64,000 bases of DNA from the NCBI RefSeq assembly GCF_000802155.2, contig NZ_JQGJ02000005.1:248001-312000 (forward strand), given 5' to 3'. Shown here one piece after another: positions 16,665 through 25,291 of this stretch. The notes under the pieces are model-generated. The model had not been told where the DNA came from and made no database searches. It worked only from the letters and a program-made list of their open reading frames with translations. Source of the DNA: Pseudomonas frederiksbergensis. GTDB lineage: Bacteria > Pseudomonadota > Gammaproteobacteria > Pseudomonadales > Pseudomonadaceae. The position numbers and the translations under genes were made by a program. Within the stretch, counting starts at the first letter, position 1. The number at the start of each line of letters is the position of its first letter.

Positions 16665-17369
16665 ATGCGATTCAAGCGACCGCAGGTGCGCTATGCCGAC
16701 ACGCCGCAGCCTGCCACCCCATACCAATCCGCCGCCCAAGTTTGGGACGACCGTATCGGCTCGGCCCGCGTACAGGCGAAGAACTGGCGTCTCATGGCGT
16801 TCGGTTGTCTAGTGCTGGCACTGCTGATGGCCGGTGGCCTGGTGTGGCGCTCGGCGCAGTCCATCGTCACGCCCTATGTCATCGAGGTGGATGAAGCCGG
16901 CCAGGTGCGCGCCGTAGGCGAAGCCGCCACGCCGTACCGGCCAGGCGATGCGCAGATCGCACACCACTTGGCGCGCTTTGTGACGATGGTTCGCTCGCTG
17001 TCCGTCGATCCCATCGTCGTGCGGCAGAACTGGCTCGACGCCTACGACTACACGACCGACAAAGGCGCGGCCGCGCTCAACGATTACGCCCGCACCAATG
17101 ACCCGTTCGCGCGCATCGGCAAGGAGTCGGTGACGGTGCAGATCACCAGTGTCGTCCGCGCAAGCGACACGTCATTCAACGTGCGCTGGACGGAACGCCG
17201 CTATGTCAACGGCGCGGCCGCCGGGCTGGAGCGGTGGACGGCCGTGGTGTCCATCGTCCTGCAAACCCCGCGCACCGAAGAACGCCTGCGCCGCAATCCC
17301 TTGGGCATCTACGTCAATGGCCTGGCGTGGAGCCGCGAACTGGATTCTTCCGAAGGAGCCAAGCCATGA
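16665..17369 (+). CDS. trbF: Conjugal transfer protein TrbF (VirB8 family)
   Basis: The 234-residue protein has one N-terminal transmembrane helix (about 44-63) and a periplasmic VirB8-like domain (residues 70-225) with VTPYVIEVDEAGQV near its start and an RNPLGIYVNGLAWSREL ending. VirB8 proteins nucleate the inner-membrane part of the type IV secretion complex. AAGGAG precedes the ATG. The stop overlaps the trbG start. Confidence 0.93.
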   Translation: MRFKRPQVRYADTPQPATPYQSAAQVWDDRIGSARVQAKNWRLMAFGCLVLALLMAGGLVWRSAQSIVTPYVIEVDEAGQVRAVGEAATPYRPGDAQIAHHLARFVTMVRSLSVDPIVVRQNWLDAYDYTTDKGAAALNDYARTNDPFARIGKESVTVQITSVVRASDTSFNVRWTERRYVNGAAAGLERWTAVVSIVLQTPRTEERLRRNPLGIYVNGLAWSRELDSSEGAKP

Positions 17370-18358
17370 ACCTGCCTTTCCGCTTTTACGCTTTGCCGTC
17401 GATCCTGCTTGCCCTTGCGGGCTGCGCCTCGCAGGGCAAGCCGCCTCCGGTCATTTCGCTCGATGGGCCGGTGCAGGCGCAACCGCTGCCCGAGCCGCCC
17501 AAGCCGGTCGAAGTCGTGGCCGTCCCCGAGCCGCTGGCGCTGCCCGCGCAGTTGAAGCCGCTGCCGGAGGTCGATATGGCCCCGGCTGCGCCGGAGCCAG
17601 CCGACGAGAAGGTGCGCGTTTCGCGCGCCAACGCCGAGGCGCGCATCGCGCCGACCCGCGAGGGCTACGTCAATGCGATTCAGGTGTGGCCCTTCACGGA
17701 CGGCGCGCTCTATCAGGTCTATGCCGCGCCGGGGCGCGTGACCGTGGTTTCCTTGCAGCCCGGCGAGGAACTGATGACGGTCGCCGCTGGCGATACCGTG
17801 CGCTGGATCGTGGGCGATACGTCCAGCGGCAGCGGCGAAGCGCTGCGCGTCAATGTGCTGGTCAAGCCCATCCGCTCGGGCCTGAAAACCAATCTGGTCA
17901 TCACCACCAGCCGACGCACCTACCTGCTGGAACTGACCTCGACGGAAAAGGCGTGGATGGCCTCGGTGTCCTGGGACTATCCGAAAGACCGGATGCTGGC
18001 CTTGCAGCGCCAGTCGCAGGCGGCCAGCGCCGCCGCGCCGGTCGATACTGGCTTGTCGCTGGAGAAGATCCGTTTCCGCTACGCGGTCAGCGGTAGCAAT
18101 CCGCCGTGGAAGCCGCTGCGCGCCTTCGACGACGGCGAGAAGGTCTATATCCAGTTCCCGCCCGGCATCGCGCAAGGCGAATTGCCGCCCTTATTCGTCA
18201 TTGGTGCGCAGGGCGACGGGCAACTGGTGAACTACCGCTTCCGCTCGCCGTACTACATCGTGGATCGGCTGTTCGGCGCGGCTGAACTGCGCCTGGGCGG
18301 CGATGGCGGCGACGTGGTACGCATCGAGCGCACCGATGGCGTGGCGCGGAGGAACTGA
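17366..18358 (+). CDS. trbG: Conjugal transfer lipoprotein-like TrbG (VirB9 family)
   Basis: The protein has 330 residues from the ATG at 17366, with GAAGGAG before it; a longer frame begins inside trbF and is rejected. The N-terminus carries a signal and lipobox (LLALAGC), then a Pro-rich linker. The VirB9 domain (about residues 95-325) follows, with YVNAIQVWPFTDGALYQVYA and a C-terminal VNYRFRSPYYIVDRLF block. VirB9 forms the outer-membrane core ring with VirB7 and VirB10. The lipobox suggests that it may also supply the VirB7 anchor. Confidence 0.92.
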   Translation: MNLPFRFYALPSILLALAGCASQGKPPPVISLDGPVQAQPLPEPPKPVEVVAVPEPLALPAQLKPLPEVDMAPAAPEPADEKVRVSRANAEARIAPTREGYVNAIQVWPFTDGALYQVYAAPGRVTVVSLQPGEELMTVAAGDTVRWIVGDTSSGSGEALRVNVLVKPIRSGLKTNLVITTSRRTYLLELTSTEKAWMASVSWDYPKDRMLALQRQSQAASAAAPVDTGLSLEKIRFRYAVSGSNPPWKPLRAFDDGEKVYIQFPPGIAQGELPPLFVIGAQGDGQLVNYRFRSPYYIVDRLFGAAELRLGGDGGDVVRIERTDGVARRN

Positions 18359-18360
18359 CC

Positions 18361-19632
18361 ATGAGCCAGGACGACACTCCCGACCTCGCCACGCCGCAGG
18401 CGGCGGACAAGATCGCGCCCGAGGCGGTGGCGCTGCGCGCGCAGCCGCGCCCGGTCACGCGCCTGAACCGGCGCACCCTGGCCATCCTTGCCGGCGGCCT
18501 CGCGGTCGCCGTGCTCGGCGCGCTGATGTGGTCGCTGCAACCGCAGAGGCGCGGAGCCAGCGAGCAGGCCGAGCTTTACAACGTCGATCGCGTCTCGAAG
18601 TCGGAAGGGCTGGATGCGCTGCCGGCGGATTACTCGAAGCTGCCGCCCGCCGTTCCCGAATTGGGGCCGCCGCTGCCGGGCGATCTCGGCCCGGCCATCG
18701 TGAAGTCGCAGCAGCCGGTGACGGCCGCCTATGCGGCCCCCGGCCACGATCCGAACGACGCGCTGCGCAAGGAAGCCGAAGCGGCCGCGGCTTCGTCCGT
18801 GTTCTTCCGTTCGGGTGCGCAGGCGGCTGCGCCGGTCGCGCAGTCGCAGGTCGCCGCCGCGCCGGGCTTCGCCGCCAATGCGGCCTTCGACCCGATGGCC
18901 GCAGGGCCGGCTTCGACGGCGGCCCTGCCTGCCGACCCGACCGCCGTGCAGAACCGGCAAGACCAGAAAGAGGCTTTTCTGAAAGGTGGTTCTACGGAAA
19001 CCCGCAATTCCGGCAACCTGACCCTGCCGGCTTCGCCGTACCAGGTCATGGCCGGAACGGTGATCGCAGGTGCCTTGGTAACCGGCATCAAGTCGGACTT
19101 GCCGGGCGACGTGATCGCCACGGTGACGGAGCCGGTCTATGACACGGCGACCGGGCGCTTCCTGCTGATCCCGCAGGGTTCGCGCATTTTGGGCCGCTAC
19201 AACAGCCAGGTCAGCTACGGGCAGAGCCGGGTGCAGGTGGTGTGGAACCGGATCATCCTGCCGGACACGTCATCGCTCACGCTCGACAACCTGGCCGGCA
19301 CCGACCCGGCCGGCTATGCCGGCCTGGAAGACGATGTGGATTGGCATTGGGATCGCATCTTTGCCGGCGCGGCGCTGACCACGCTGCTAGGCATCGGCGC
19401 CGAGCTGGCCGCGCCGGAGAACCGGCAGGACGGCGATCGCATCATCATCGCCGGGCGCGACAGCGCGCAGGACAGCATCAATCAGGTCGGCCAGGAGATG
19501 ACCCGGCGCAACCTCAACATCCAGCCGACCTTGACCAGCCGGCCCGGCTTGCCGGTGCGGATCATCGTGGCGCGCGATCTGGTGTTGCGTGCCTATCAGC
19601 CGCTCTTTTTCAACAAGGGAACTTCACGATGA
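18361..19632 (+). CDS. trbI: Conjugal transfer protein TrbI (VirB10 family)
   Basis: The 423-residue protein has a cytoplasmic N-terminus, one transmembrane helix (about 39-58), a Pro/Ala-rich periplasmic linker and a VirB10 C-terminal beta-barrel domain (about 215-410). Typical blocks are VIAGALVTGIKSDLPGDV and LLIPQGSRILGRYNS. VirB10 spans both membranes and passes the energy state of the ATPases to the outer channel. It starts 2 bp after trbG and ends overlapping the DUF2274 gene. Confidence 0.94.
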   Translation: MSQDDTPDLATPQAADKIAPEAVALRAQPRPVTRLNRRTLAILAGGLAVAVLGALMWSLQPQRRGASEQAELYNVDRVSKSEGLDALPADYSKLPPAVPELGPPLPGDLGPAIVKSQQPVTAAYAAPGHDPNDALRKEAEAAAASSVFFRSGAQAAAPVAQSQVAAAPGFAANAAFDPMAAGPASTAALPADPTAVQNRQDQKEAFLKGGSTETRNSGNLTLPASPYQVMAGTVIAGALVTGIKSDLPGDVIATVTEPVYDTATGRFLLIPQGSRILGRYNSQVSYGQSRVQVVWNRIILPDTSSLTLDNLAGTDPAGYAGLEDDVDWHWDRIFAGAALTTLLGIGAELAAPENRQDGDRIIIAGRDSAQDSINQVGQEMTRRNLNIQPTLTSRPGLPVRIIVARDLVLRAYQPLFFNKGTSR

Positions 19633-19874
19633 GCACGACCAGGAAATTGCGGCTTGGCCCTCTGCCTCGCCATGAAGTCATGAAGCTGACCTTCTCCTGC
19701 CCGGCCAGCCTGAAAGCCGACCTCGATGCCTACGCCGCGCTGCACGCGCAGGCGTATGGCGAAGCGGTTGATGCGGCCACGCTGATCCCGCACATGCTCG
19801 AAGCCTTTATGGCGGGGGATCGAGGATTCAGGAAGGGAAGTGTGGGCAAGGCCGCAGCCCCTAAGCCTGGTTGA
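19629..19874 (+). CDS. DUF2274 family protein at the end of the trb operon
   Basis: The 81-residue protein starts at the ATG overlapping the trbI stop. The MKLTFSCPASLKADLDAYAALHAQ block followed by a conserved IPHMLEAFMAGDRGF matches the DUF2274 proteins found directly after trbI in Tn4371-type elements. The small size and the helix-strand pattern suggest a ribbon-helix-helix-like DNA binder, but no function is established. It is the last recognised gene of the element. Confidence 0.85.
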   Translation: MSTTRKLRLGPLPRHEVMKLTFSCPASLKADLDAYAALHAQAYGEAVDAATLIPHMLEAFMAGDRGFRKGSVGKAAAPKPG

Positions 19875-19906
19875 CGATGCAGACGCATCCGCCATACGCG
19901 CACGAT

Positions 19907-19940
19907 GAAAGCGCAGCCCGAGGGCTGCGCTTTCGCTTTG
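19907..19940 (+). terminator. Strong hairpin terminator at the end of the trb operon
   Basis: GAAAGCGCAGCCC at 19907-19919 and GGGCTGCGCTTTC at 19922-19934 are perfect 13-bp complementary arms, followed by GCTTTG. With A residues on one side and T residues on the other it can act in both directions. It lies 33 bp after the DUF2274 stop. Confidence 0.75.
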
Positions 19941-20064
19941 AGAGGTGGTTTGTGACACGCTAGGGCTATGATGACGATGCGACCTTGCCCGCTGTGCCGC
20001 CCCTGGGTTTGCCGCCGCGAAGCGCCTATCCGGCACCTAGCTCGAAAAGAGACAAGCGTACGCG
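19941..20064. other. Probable right junction of the conjugative element
   Basis: This 124-bp stretch separates the last trb-linked gene and its terminator from a glycan operon with different gene content. It holds a short start-like ATGATGACGATG at 19968 whose frame runs into the next gene out of phase, and no tRNA. I could not find the direct-repeat attachment site, because the left end of the element is outside the window. The junction is placed here from gene content only. Confidence 0.35.
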
Positions 20065-20922
20065 ATGGCCGAAATCTGGCCTAACCTGTTGCCCCATAAG
20101 ACCTTTCGCGCCGATGCATCCCTGCGCCAAAGACTTGACAGCGGACATTTTTTATCGGACCCCTCGCTCAAGGCCTTGGACGTCGATGGCATCGAGCGCC
20201 TCGAACTTCACGCCAAAGTGCTCGGGCGCAAACGGATGCTGCGGGAAGTCTTCGTGGAGTTCCACCACGTGCTCCGTCGCCTGGCAGAGCGCTATTTCAC
20301 CGTCGGGGGCCTTGAGGTGGAGTTGGGGGCCGGCGTCTCGCCCATGCGTAACTCATACCCGCAAGTGCTGGCCACCGACATTGTCTGCACCGATCAGTTG
20401 GACATGGCACTCGATGCCGAGGCAATGAGCCTTGATGATCAGTCGGTCCGGGCTTTCTTTTGCCAAAATTGTTTTCACCACTTTCCTCATCCCGAGCGGT
20501 TTTTCACCGAACTGGAAAGGACCCTCAAGATCGGCGGCGGCGCTATTTTGATCGAACCCTTCCATGGCCCCTTTGCCGCGTTCCTCTACAAGCGTCTGTT
20601 CAAATCCGAAGGGTTCGACATGCACTACCCTTCCTGGGAAACGCCATCGACCGGTCCCATGAACGGCGCCAACCAGGCCCTCAGCTACATCGTCTTCGTG
20701 CGCGACAGGCAGGCGTTCGAACGCAAGTACCCTGGCCTGGAAATTGTCCATCAGGAGATCGGCGGCAACTATCTGCGCTACTTGATTTCCGGCGGCCTGA
20801 ATTTTCGCCAGTTGCTGCCTGACGCGCTGATCCCCGCACTCAAGGTCATCGAAAAACTGCTGCATCCGTTGCGACGGGTCTTGGCGCTGCATCACATCGT
20901 GGTGCTCAGGAGGGCGTCTTGA
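20065..20922 (+). CDS. Class I SAM-dependent methyltransferase
   Basis: The 285-residue protein has SAM motif I (GLEVELGAGVSPM, about residues 91-103), an acidic motif II region (VLATDIVCTDQLDM), a FCQNCFHHFPHPERFF block and the post-motif LKIGGGAILIEPFHGP. It is the first gene of a six-gene run with overlapping or touching ends, all pointing the same way, for synthesis of a surface glycan or glycolipid. The ribosome-binding site before the ATG is weak (AAGAGA), and the frame is open back to a TAG about 27 bp upstream. The acceptor is unknown. Confidence 0.8.
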   Translation: MAEIWPNLLPHKTFRADASLRQRLDSGHFLSDPSLKALDVDGIERLELHAKVLGRKRMLREVFVEFHHVLRRLAERYFTVGGLEVELGAGVSPMRNSYPQVLATDIVCTDQLDMALDAEAMSLDDQSVRAFFCQNCFHHFPHPERFFTELERTLKIGGGAILIEPFHGPFAAFLYKRLFKSEGFDMHYPSWETPSTGPMNGANQALSYIVFVRDRQAFERKYPGLEIVHQEIGGNYLRYLISGGLNFRQLLPDALIPALKVIEKLLHPLRRVLALHHIVVLRRAS

Positions 20923-21326
20923 CCTTTATCCGGTACGGCGCCATCCAACTCATGGCCTATGCGTTGGACATGGGTGCTTTTCTGTTGTTGATCGCGTTTT
21001 TCGAGGGCCATCCCGTCCTGGCCAACATTGCCGGCAAGGCCATCGCCGGTGTGTTCGCGTTCTTTGTGCATCGGCACTTCACGTTCCAGTCGACCCACGG
21101 CAGCGGCAAAGCCCAGGCGGTGCGCTACTTCTCGCTGCTCGCCATCAACATCCCGGTCGCTTCGACGCTGTTCAGCGTGGGCCTGTATTTCGTCGACAGC
21201 CCCGGCCCGGTTAAATTGATCTGCGATGTGCTCTGTGTGGCCCTGACCTACTGGATCAGCAAACTGTTCGTGTTTCATTCCGGCACGCGCCCGCCCGTTC
21301 CGGCTGACCGCGCGGAGGGTACTTGA
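20919..21326 (+). CDS. GtrA-like small membrane protein
   Basis: This 135-residue protein has four hydrophobic helices, about residues 8-28, 35-55, 70-92 and 98-118. RYGAIQLMAYALDMGAFLLL and FFVHRHFTFQST match the GtrA family, whose members are thought to carry polyprenyl-linked sugars across the inner membrane. The start is a TTG at 20919 overlapping the upstream TGA, supported by AGGAGGG 7-13 bases before it; no ATG is better placed. It is coupled to the methyltransferase and to the SDR gene. Confidence 0.8.
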   Translation: MTFIRYGAIQLMAYALDMGAFLLLIAFFEGHPVLANIAGKAIAGVFAFFVHRHFTFQSTHGSGKAQAVRYFSLLAINIPVASTLFSVGLYFVDSPGPVKLICDVLCVALTYWISKLFVFHSGTRPPVPADRAEGT

Positions 21327-22609
21327 TGAAATTGGTGATTACCGGCGCGACCGGCTACATCGGTCAACGCTTGTCAGCCCTCGCAGCGGCACGCGGACAC
21401 GAAGTCATTTGCGCCACGCGCGAGCCGTGCCCCGCGGCTTATGCCTGGCTTCCCTACGATCTACGCGACCCGGCGCCCAACTGTCCGGCCGACGCCCAAG
21501 CGCTGATTCATCTGGCAGCCCACACGTCGAACGCTGTCCATAACGACGCGGACGGCGAAGTCAGGGCAGCCCAGGCGCTGATCGAATGCGCCCGGCAAGG
21601 CTCGGCCAAGTTCATTTTCATCTCCAGCCAGACCGCCGAGGCCACCACCCCGAGCGTTTATGGCCGGACCAAGTGGCGTATCGAACAACCTGTGCTGGCG
21701 GCTGGCGGCACGGTGATCCGCCCCGGCCAGGTCTATGGTGGCCCCGAACATGGGCTCTTTGGCTTGTTGTCGGGGTTGGTTCGGCGAAGCCCGCTCATAC
21801 CGATCCTCATCCCGGCACCCTGTGTGCAGCCCATTCATGTCGACGACCTCGCGGCCGCGATACTGGCCGTTGCCGAGCGGGATGACATTCGTGCCGAAAT
21901 CCTCAACGTGGGCGCCGTGCAACCGATTGCCTTTGGTCGGTTCCTGATGTCGATTGCAACGCATCGGGTCCGTGCCCTTCGGCTGCCAATCCCGGTACCG
22001 GTGGCACTGCTCAGGCTATTGCGCCGGTCACTCGGGCAATCGCTGAGTACGAAACTGGGCCTGGAGCGGATTTTCTCCCTCATCCTGCTGCCGCCCATGG
22101 ACACCGAACGTTCCCTGCAAAGACTCGGCCTCCGGTTGCGCCCCCTTGCCTACGGCATGCATCGCTCCGGCCATGGCCGACGTCGCGGTCTCCTCCGGGA
22201 AGCGGCGGCGCTGTTGGGGTATTTGCTCAAACGTCCGCCGCAAATAAACCTGGTCATTCGCTACACCAGGGCACTGGAGCATGCGGGCAGGACCTGCCCC
22301 ATTCTTCACTCTCGCTGGCTGATGCGCTGGCCGATGCTCATGGCGCTCCTGGATGACGCCGGCATCCTGGGCAAGCCCGACGGCCAGGAGCTGGCCTGGC
22401 GCCTGCAAGTTGCACTCGGTATCGCCGAAGCCAGCCCACAAGGGGCGCAGGTGTTCCTTGGCGCGCTGCCCCCGCGCAGCCTGCCGGTGACCGTGGCGGC
22501 GCTGGGACTTACCCTGGCCAGCGCACTGGCGTGGAAAGTGGCGGCGCTGGCGTGCCGCCCTTTCGCCCGTCAGCTTTTGCTCGGAAGTGAAGCCCATCGT
22601 GGCGCCTGA
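21326..22609 (+). CDS. NAD-dependent epimerase/dehydratase (extended SDR) with extra C-terminal domain
   Basis: From the ATG at 21326 (GGAGGG 7 bases upstream; a TTG one codon earlier is also possible) the protein has 427 residues. Residues 1-280 are an extended SDR: the Rossmann GATGYIG loop (7-13), FIFISSQTAE and an active-site YGRTK (YxxxK). Typical substrates are nucleotide sugars. The remaining 150 residues, with an Arg/Pro-rich stretch and a hydrophobic segment near the end (AALGLTLASALAWKVAALA), are not part of the usual fold. This C-terminal part may anchor the enzyme at the membrane or be a second domain. Confidence 0.75.
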   Translation: MKLVITGATGYIGQRLSALAAARGHEVICATREPCPAAYAWLPYDLRDPAPNCPADAQALIHLAAHTSNAVHNDADGEVRAAQALIECARQGSAKFIFISSQTAEATTPSVYGRTKWRIEQPVLAAGGTVIRPGQVYGGPEHGLFGLLSGLVRRSPLIPILIPAPCVQPIHVDDLAAAILAVAERDDIRAEILNVGAVQPIAFGRFLMSIATHRVRALRLPIPVPVALLRLLRRSLGQSLSTKLGLERIFSLILLPPMDTERSLQRLGLRLRPLAYGMHRSGHGRRRGLLREAAALLGYLLKRPPQINLVIRYTRALEHAGRTCPILHSRWLMRWPMLMALLDDAGILGKPDGQELAWRLQVALGIAEASPQGAQVFLGALPPRSLPVTVAALGLTLASALAWKVAALACRPFARQLLLGSEAHRGA

Positions 22610-24185
22610 ATTCGATGTAATCATCGTCGGCAGCGGCCCGGCCGGGACTTCAGCCGCCTATCCGCTGGTCAAGGCAGGCCTGAAAGTCCTCATGGTCGAT
22701 GCCCAGGCCGATACGCGCCCTTCAAAGCCGCCAAGCCGCCCATTCCTCGACGCCAGGGCGAACGATGAGCATCAATGGAAATGGATGATCGGCGATAACT
22801 TTCACGCCTTGAACCAGCTGGATGCGGTATCGCCCAAGTTGAAGACACCGACCCACGCCCATGTCTTCGAACGATTCAACGCCGACAACCGCATCGAGAC
22901 CGATAATTTCATCGGCATCGGCTCACTGGCAACCGGAGGCCTGTCCAATGCCTGGGGCTGCGGCGTAGCAACGCTCAGTGCGGGCGATTTTGCCGGGCTG
23001 CCCATAGATTATTCCGAGATGCAGGCGTCGTACGAAACCGTCGCTCGGCGCATCGGTATCAGCGGCCGGGTCGACGATGACCTGTCGAGCTACTTCGGCC
23101 TCGATGAGTGGTCGCAGCCACCGCTGCCGCTGGATGCCCTGCACCGGCGCCTGCTCGATCAGTACGCCCGGCGCTGGCCGGGGTTTACCGATCCGGGCTT
23201 CCGTCTTGGTCGCTCCAGGGTCGCCGTGTTGAGCCAGCCTTTGGAAGAACGCAAGGCCTGTGATTTGTCTGGGAACTGCTTGTGGGGCTGTCACAACCAA
23301 GCCTTGTACAGCGCCTCTCAAGAGCTGAAAAAGCTCAAGCAATACCCCGGCTTCCAGCACGTCCAGGATTTTCTGGTGGACGACCTGTTGAAACAGGACG
23401 GTTCATGGATGATCAACGATCGTCGCTCCGCCCGGCGGTTTTGCGCGACGCGCCTGCTGCTGGCAGCAGGCACCCTGGCCTCGACCCGGCTCGCCCTCAA
23501 GCGCCTGAACCATTACGCCCCGATACCCTTGCTGTCTTCGCCAACCGCGGCCTTCCTGCTATGGCTGCCAAAGATGCTCGGCGCCCCAAGGGGGCCGACC
23601 TTTGGCCTGGGGCAGCTTTCGTTCGCCCTTGAGCTATCGTCCACTGCAACGGCCTTCGGTTCGACGTTCAGTACCACTGGTTTACCGATGGGCGAGTTTG
23701 TCAACCGGATCCCCATGAGCAAACGCCACAGCATCGAACTGCTGAAGAACCTGCTGAGCGCTTGCCTTGTGGGAAACATCTTCCTGCCCGGGCACCTGTC
23801 CCACAACACGGCACGCTTGTCGCCCGATGGTTCGTTGAGCATTACCGGCCAAGTGCATCCCGACCTGCCAACACTCATGAAGACTGCCGAGGCCAGGCTA
23901 CGCCGGATCTATTGGAGAATGGGCGCGCTGTTGATCCCCATGAGCTTCACCCTCGGCAGGCCGGGAGCGGATATCCATTATGCGGGAACCCTGCCCATGC
24001 ACTCGATGCCAAAGCTCGGACAGACCGATAGCCTGGGCGAAGTCGCGGGCCTTGGCGGCGTGCACATTGTCGACGGTGCCTGTCTGCCCAGTCTGACCGA
24101 AAAGTCCCACACGTTGACACTCATGGCGAACGCGGACCGGATAGCCCGCTCTCTTGCCACAACGATGGGAAATCAAAAGGCATGA
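22587..24185 (+). CDS. GMC-type FAD-dependent oxidoreductase
   Basis: The 532-residue protein begins with an FAD-binding Rossmann motif (FDVIIVGSGPAGTSAAY, GxGxxG at about residues 15-20). It ends with the GMC C-terminal pattern, including AGTLPMHSMP and a His in EKSHTLTLMANADRIA. A Cys-rich CDLSGNCLWGCHNQ stretch in the middle is common in bacterial GMC dehydrogenases linked to membrane electron acceptors. The start is a GTG at 22587, 23 bases inside the end of the SDR gene; a GTG at 22599 is an alternative. It probably oxidises a sugar or a lipid-linked sugar in this operon, but its substrate cannot be read from the sequence. Confidence 0.78.
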   Translation: MKPIVAPEFDVIIVGSGPAGTSAAYPLVKAGLKVLMVDAQADTRPSKPPSRPFLDARANDEHQWKWMIGDNFHALNQLDAVSPKLKTPTHAHVFERFNADNRIETDNFIGIGSLATGGLSNAWGCGVATLSAGDFAGLPIDYSEMQASYETVARRIGISGRVDDDLSSYFGLDEWSQPPLPLDALHRRLLDQYARRWPGFTDPGFRLGRSRVAVLSQPLEERKACDLSGNCLWGCHNQALYSASQELKKLKQYPGFQHVQDFLVDDLLKQDGSWMINDRRSARRFCATRLLLAAGTLASTRLALKRLNHYAPIPLLSSPTAAFLLWLPKMLGAPRGPTFGLGQLSFALELSSTATAFGSTFSTTGLPMGEFVNRIPMSKRHSIELLKNLLSACLVGNIFLPGHLSHNTARLSPDGSLSITGQVHPDLPTLMKTAEARLRRIYWRMGALLIPMSFTLGRPGADIHYAGTLPMHSMPKLGQTDSLGEVAGLGGVHIVDGACLPSLTEKSHTLTLMANADRIARSLATTMGNQKA

Positions 24186-25291
24186 TTCGCAAGGTACTTT
24201 GCATCGTCGGTACACGCCCGGAAGCCATCAAGATGGCCCCGGTGATCAAGGCGCTCCAAGCCGAAAGACACATCGATTGCCAAGTGCTCGCCACCGCCCA
24301 GCACCGAGGCCTGTTGGACCAGATCCTGAACGGTTTCGCAATCACCGCCGACCTGGACTTGGACATCATGCGGCCCAACCAGTCATTGGCGACACTGACC
24401 TCACGCTTGCTGCTTGAGCTCGACGGCGTGCTGCAAGGCGAGAAACCGGATGTCGTGCTGGCTCAAGGCGATACGACCACGGTCATGTCTGCTGCGCTGG
24501 CATGTTTCTACCTGCGGATTCCCTTTGGCCATATCGAGGCCGGCCTGCGTACCGGGGACCTCGACAACCCGTTCCCCGAGGAAGCCAACCGGGTGATCGC
24601 CAGCAAGCTGACCCGCTGGCATTTCGCGCCCACCCAGCGCGCCGTGGAAAACTTGCGGGGCGAAGGCGTCGCGGCCAGTGCCATCACCCTGACCGGGAAC
24701 ACCGTGATAGACGCGTTGCTGATGACCGCAGCACAGGAATCAGCCTTGGCTGTTCCACTGGATTCCAGCAAGCGCCTGGTACTGGTCACCGCCCATCGCC
24801 GGGAGAACTTCGGCGAACCGTTCCAGAATATTTGCCAGGCACTCAAGTGCCTGGCCGAACGAAACCCGGACATCCAGATACTCTATCCCGTCCACCCCAA
24901 TCCGAACGTCAAGGATGTCGCGCATCGCCTGCTCGGCCAGTCCCCGAATATCCTTCTCTGCGCACCGCTGGATTACGCGCCGTTCATCGCGGCAATGAAA
25001 CGCTCGTACCTGATCATCAGCGACTCCGGAGGAGTCCAGGAAGAAGCACCGGCCCTGGGCAAACCGGTGCTGGTACTGCGAGAGGAAACCGAACGCCCGG
25101 AGGCGGTCGACCTTGGCGTGGTCAAGTTGGTAGGCGCCCACCGGGACACTATCGTCGAACAGGCACAGCGTCTGCTCGATGACCCGCAGGCTTATCGAAG
25201 CATGGCACATGGGGTTTCCCCCTATGGCGACGGCAAGGCCGCAGCCCGTATCGTCAAAGTCCTGAAGCAGTATTTCCAATCATGCGCATGA
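24182..25291 (+). CDS. wecB: UDP-N-acetylglucosamine 2-epimerase (non-hydrolysing)
   Basis: The 369-residue protein matches WecB in length and motifs: VGTRPEAIKMAPVIKAL near the N-terminus, LAQGDTTTVMSAALACFY, GHIEAGLRTGDLDNPFPEE and SDSGGVQEEAPALGKPVL. The enzyme interconverts UDP-GlcNAc and UDP-ManNAc for surface polysaccharides. Its ATG overlaps the GMC stop (ATGA), and its end overlaps the next glycosyltransferase by 10 bases. The symbol follows the family; this copy may be specific to this operon. Confidence 0.92.
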   Translation: MIRKVLCIVGTRPEAIKMAPVIKALQAERHIDCQVLATAQHRGLLDQILNGFAITADLDLDIMRPNQSLATLTSRLLLELDGVLQGEKPDVVLAQGDTTTVMSAALACFYLRIPFGHIEAGLRTGDLDNPFPEEANRVIASKLTRWHFAPTQRAVENLRGEGVAASAITLTGNTVIDALLMTAAQESALAVPLDSSKRLVLVTAHRRENFGEPFQNICQALKCLAERNPDIQILYPVHPNPNVKDVAHRLLGQSPNILLCAPLDYAPFIAAMKRSYLIISDSGGVQEEAPALGKPVLVLREETERPEAVDLGVVKLVGAHRDTIVEQAQRLLDDPQAYRSMAHGVSPYGDGKAAARIVKVLKQYFQSCA

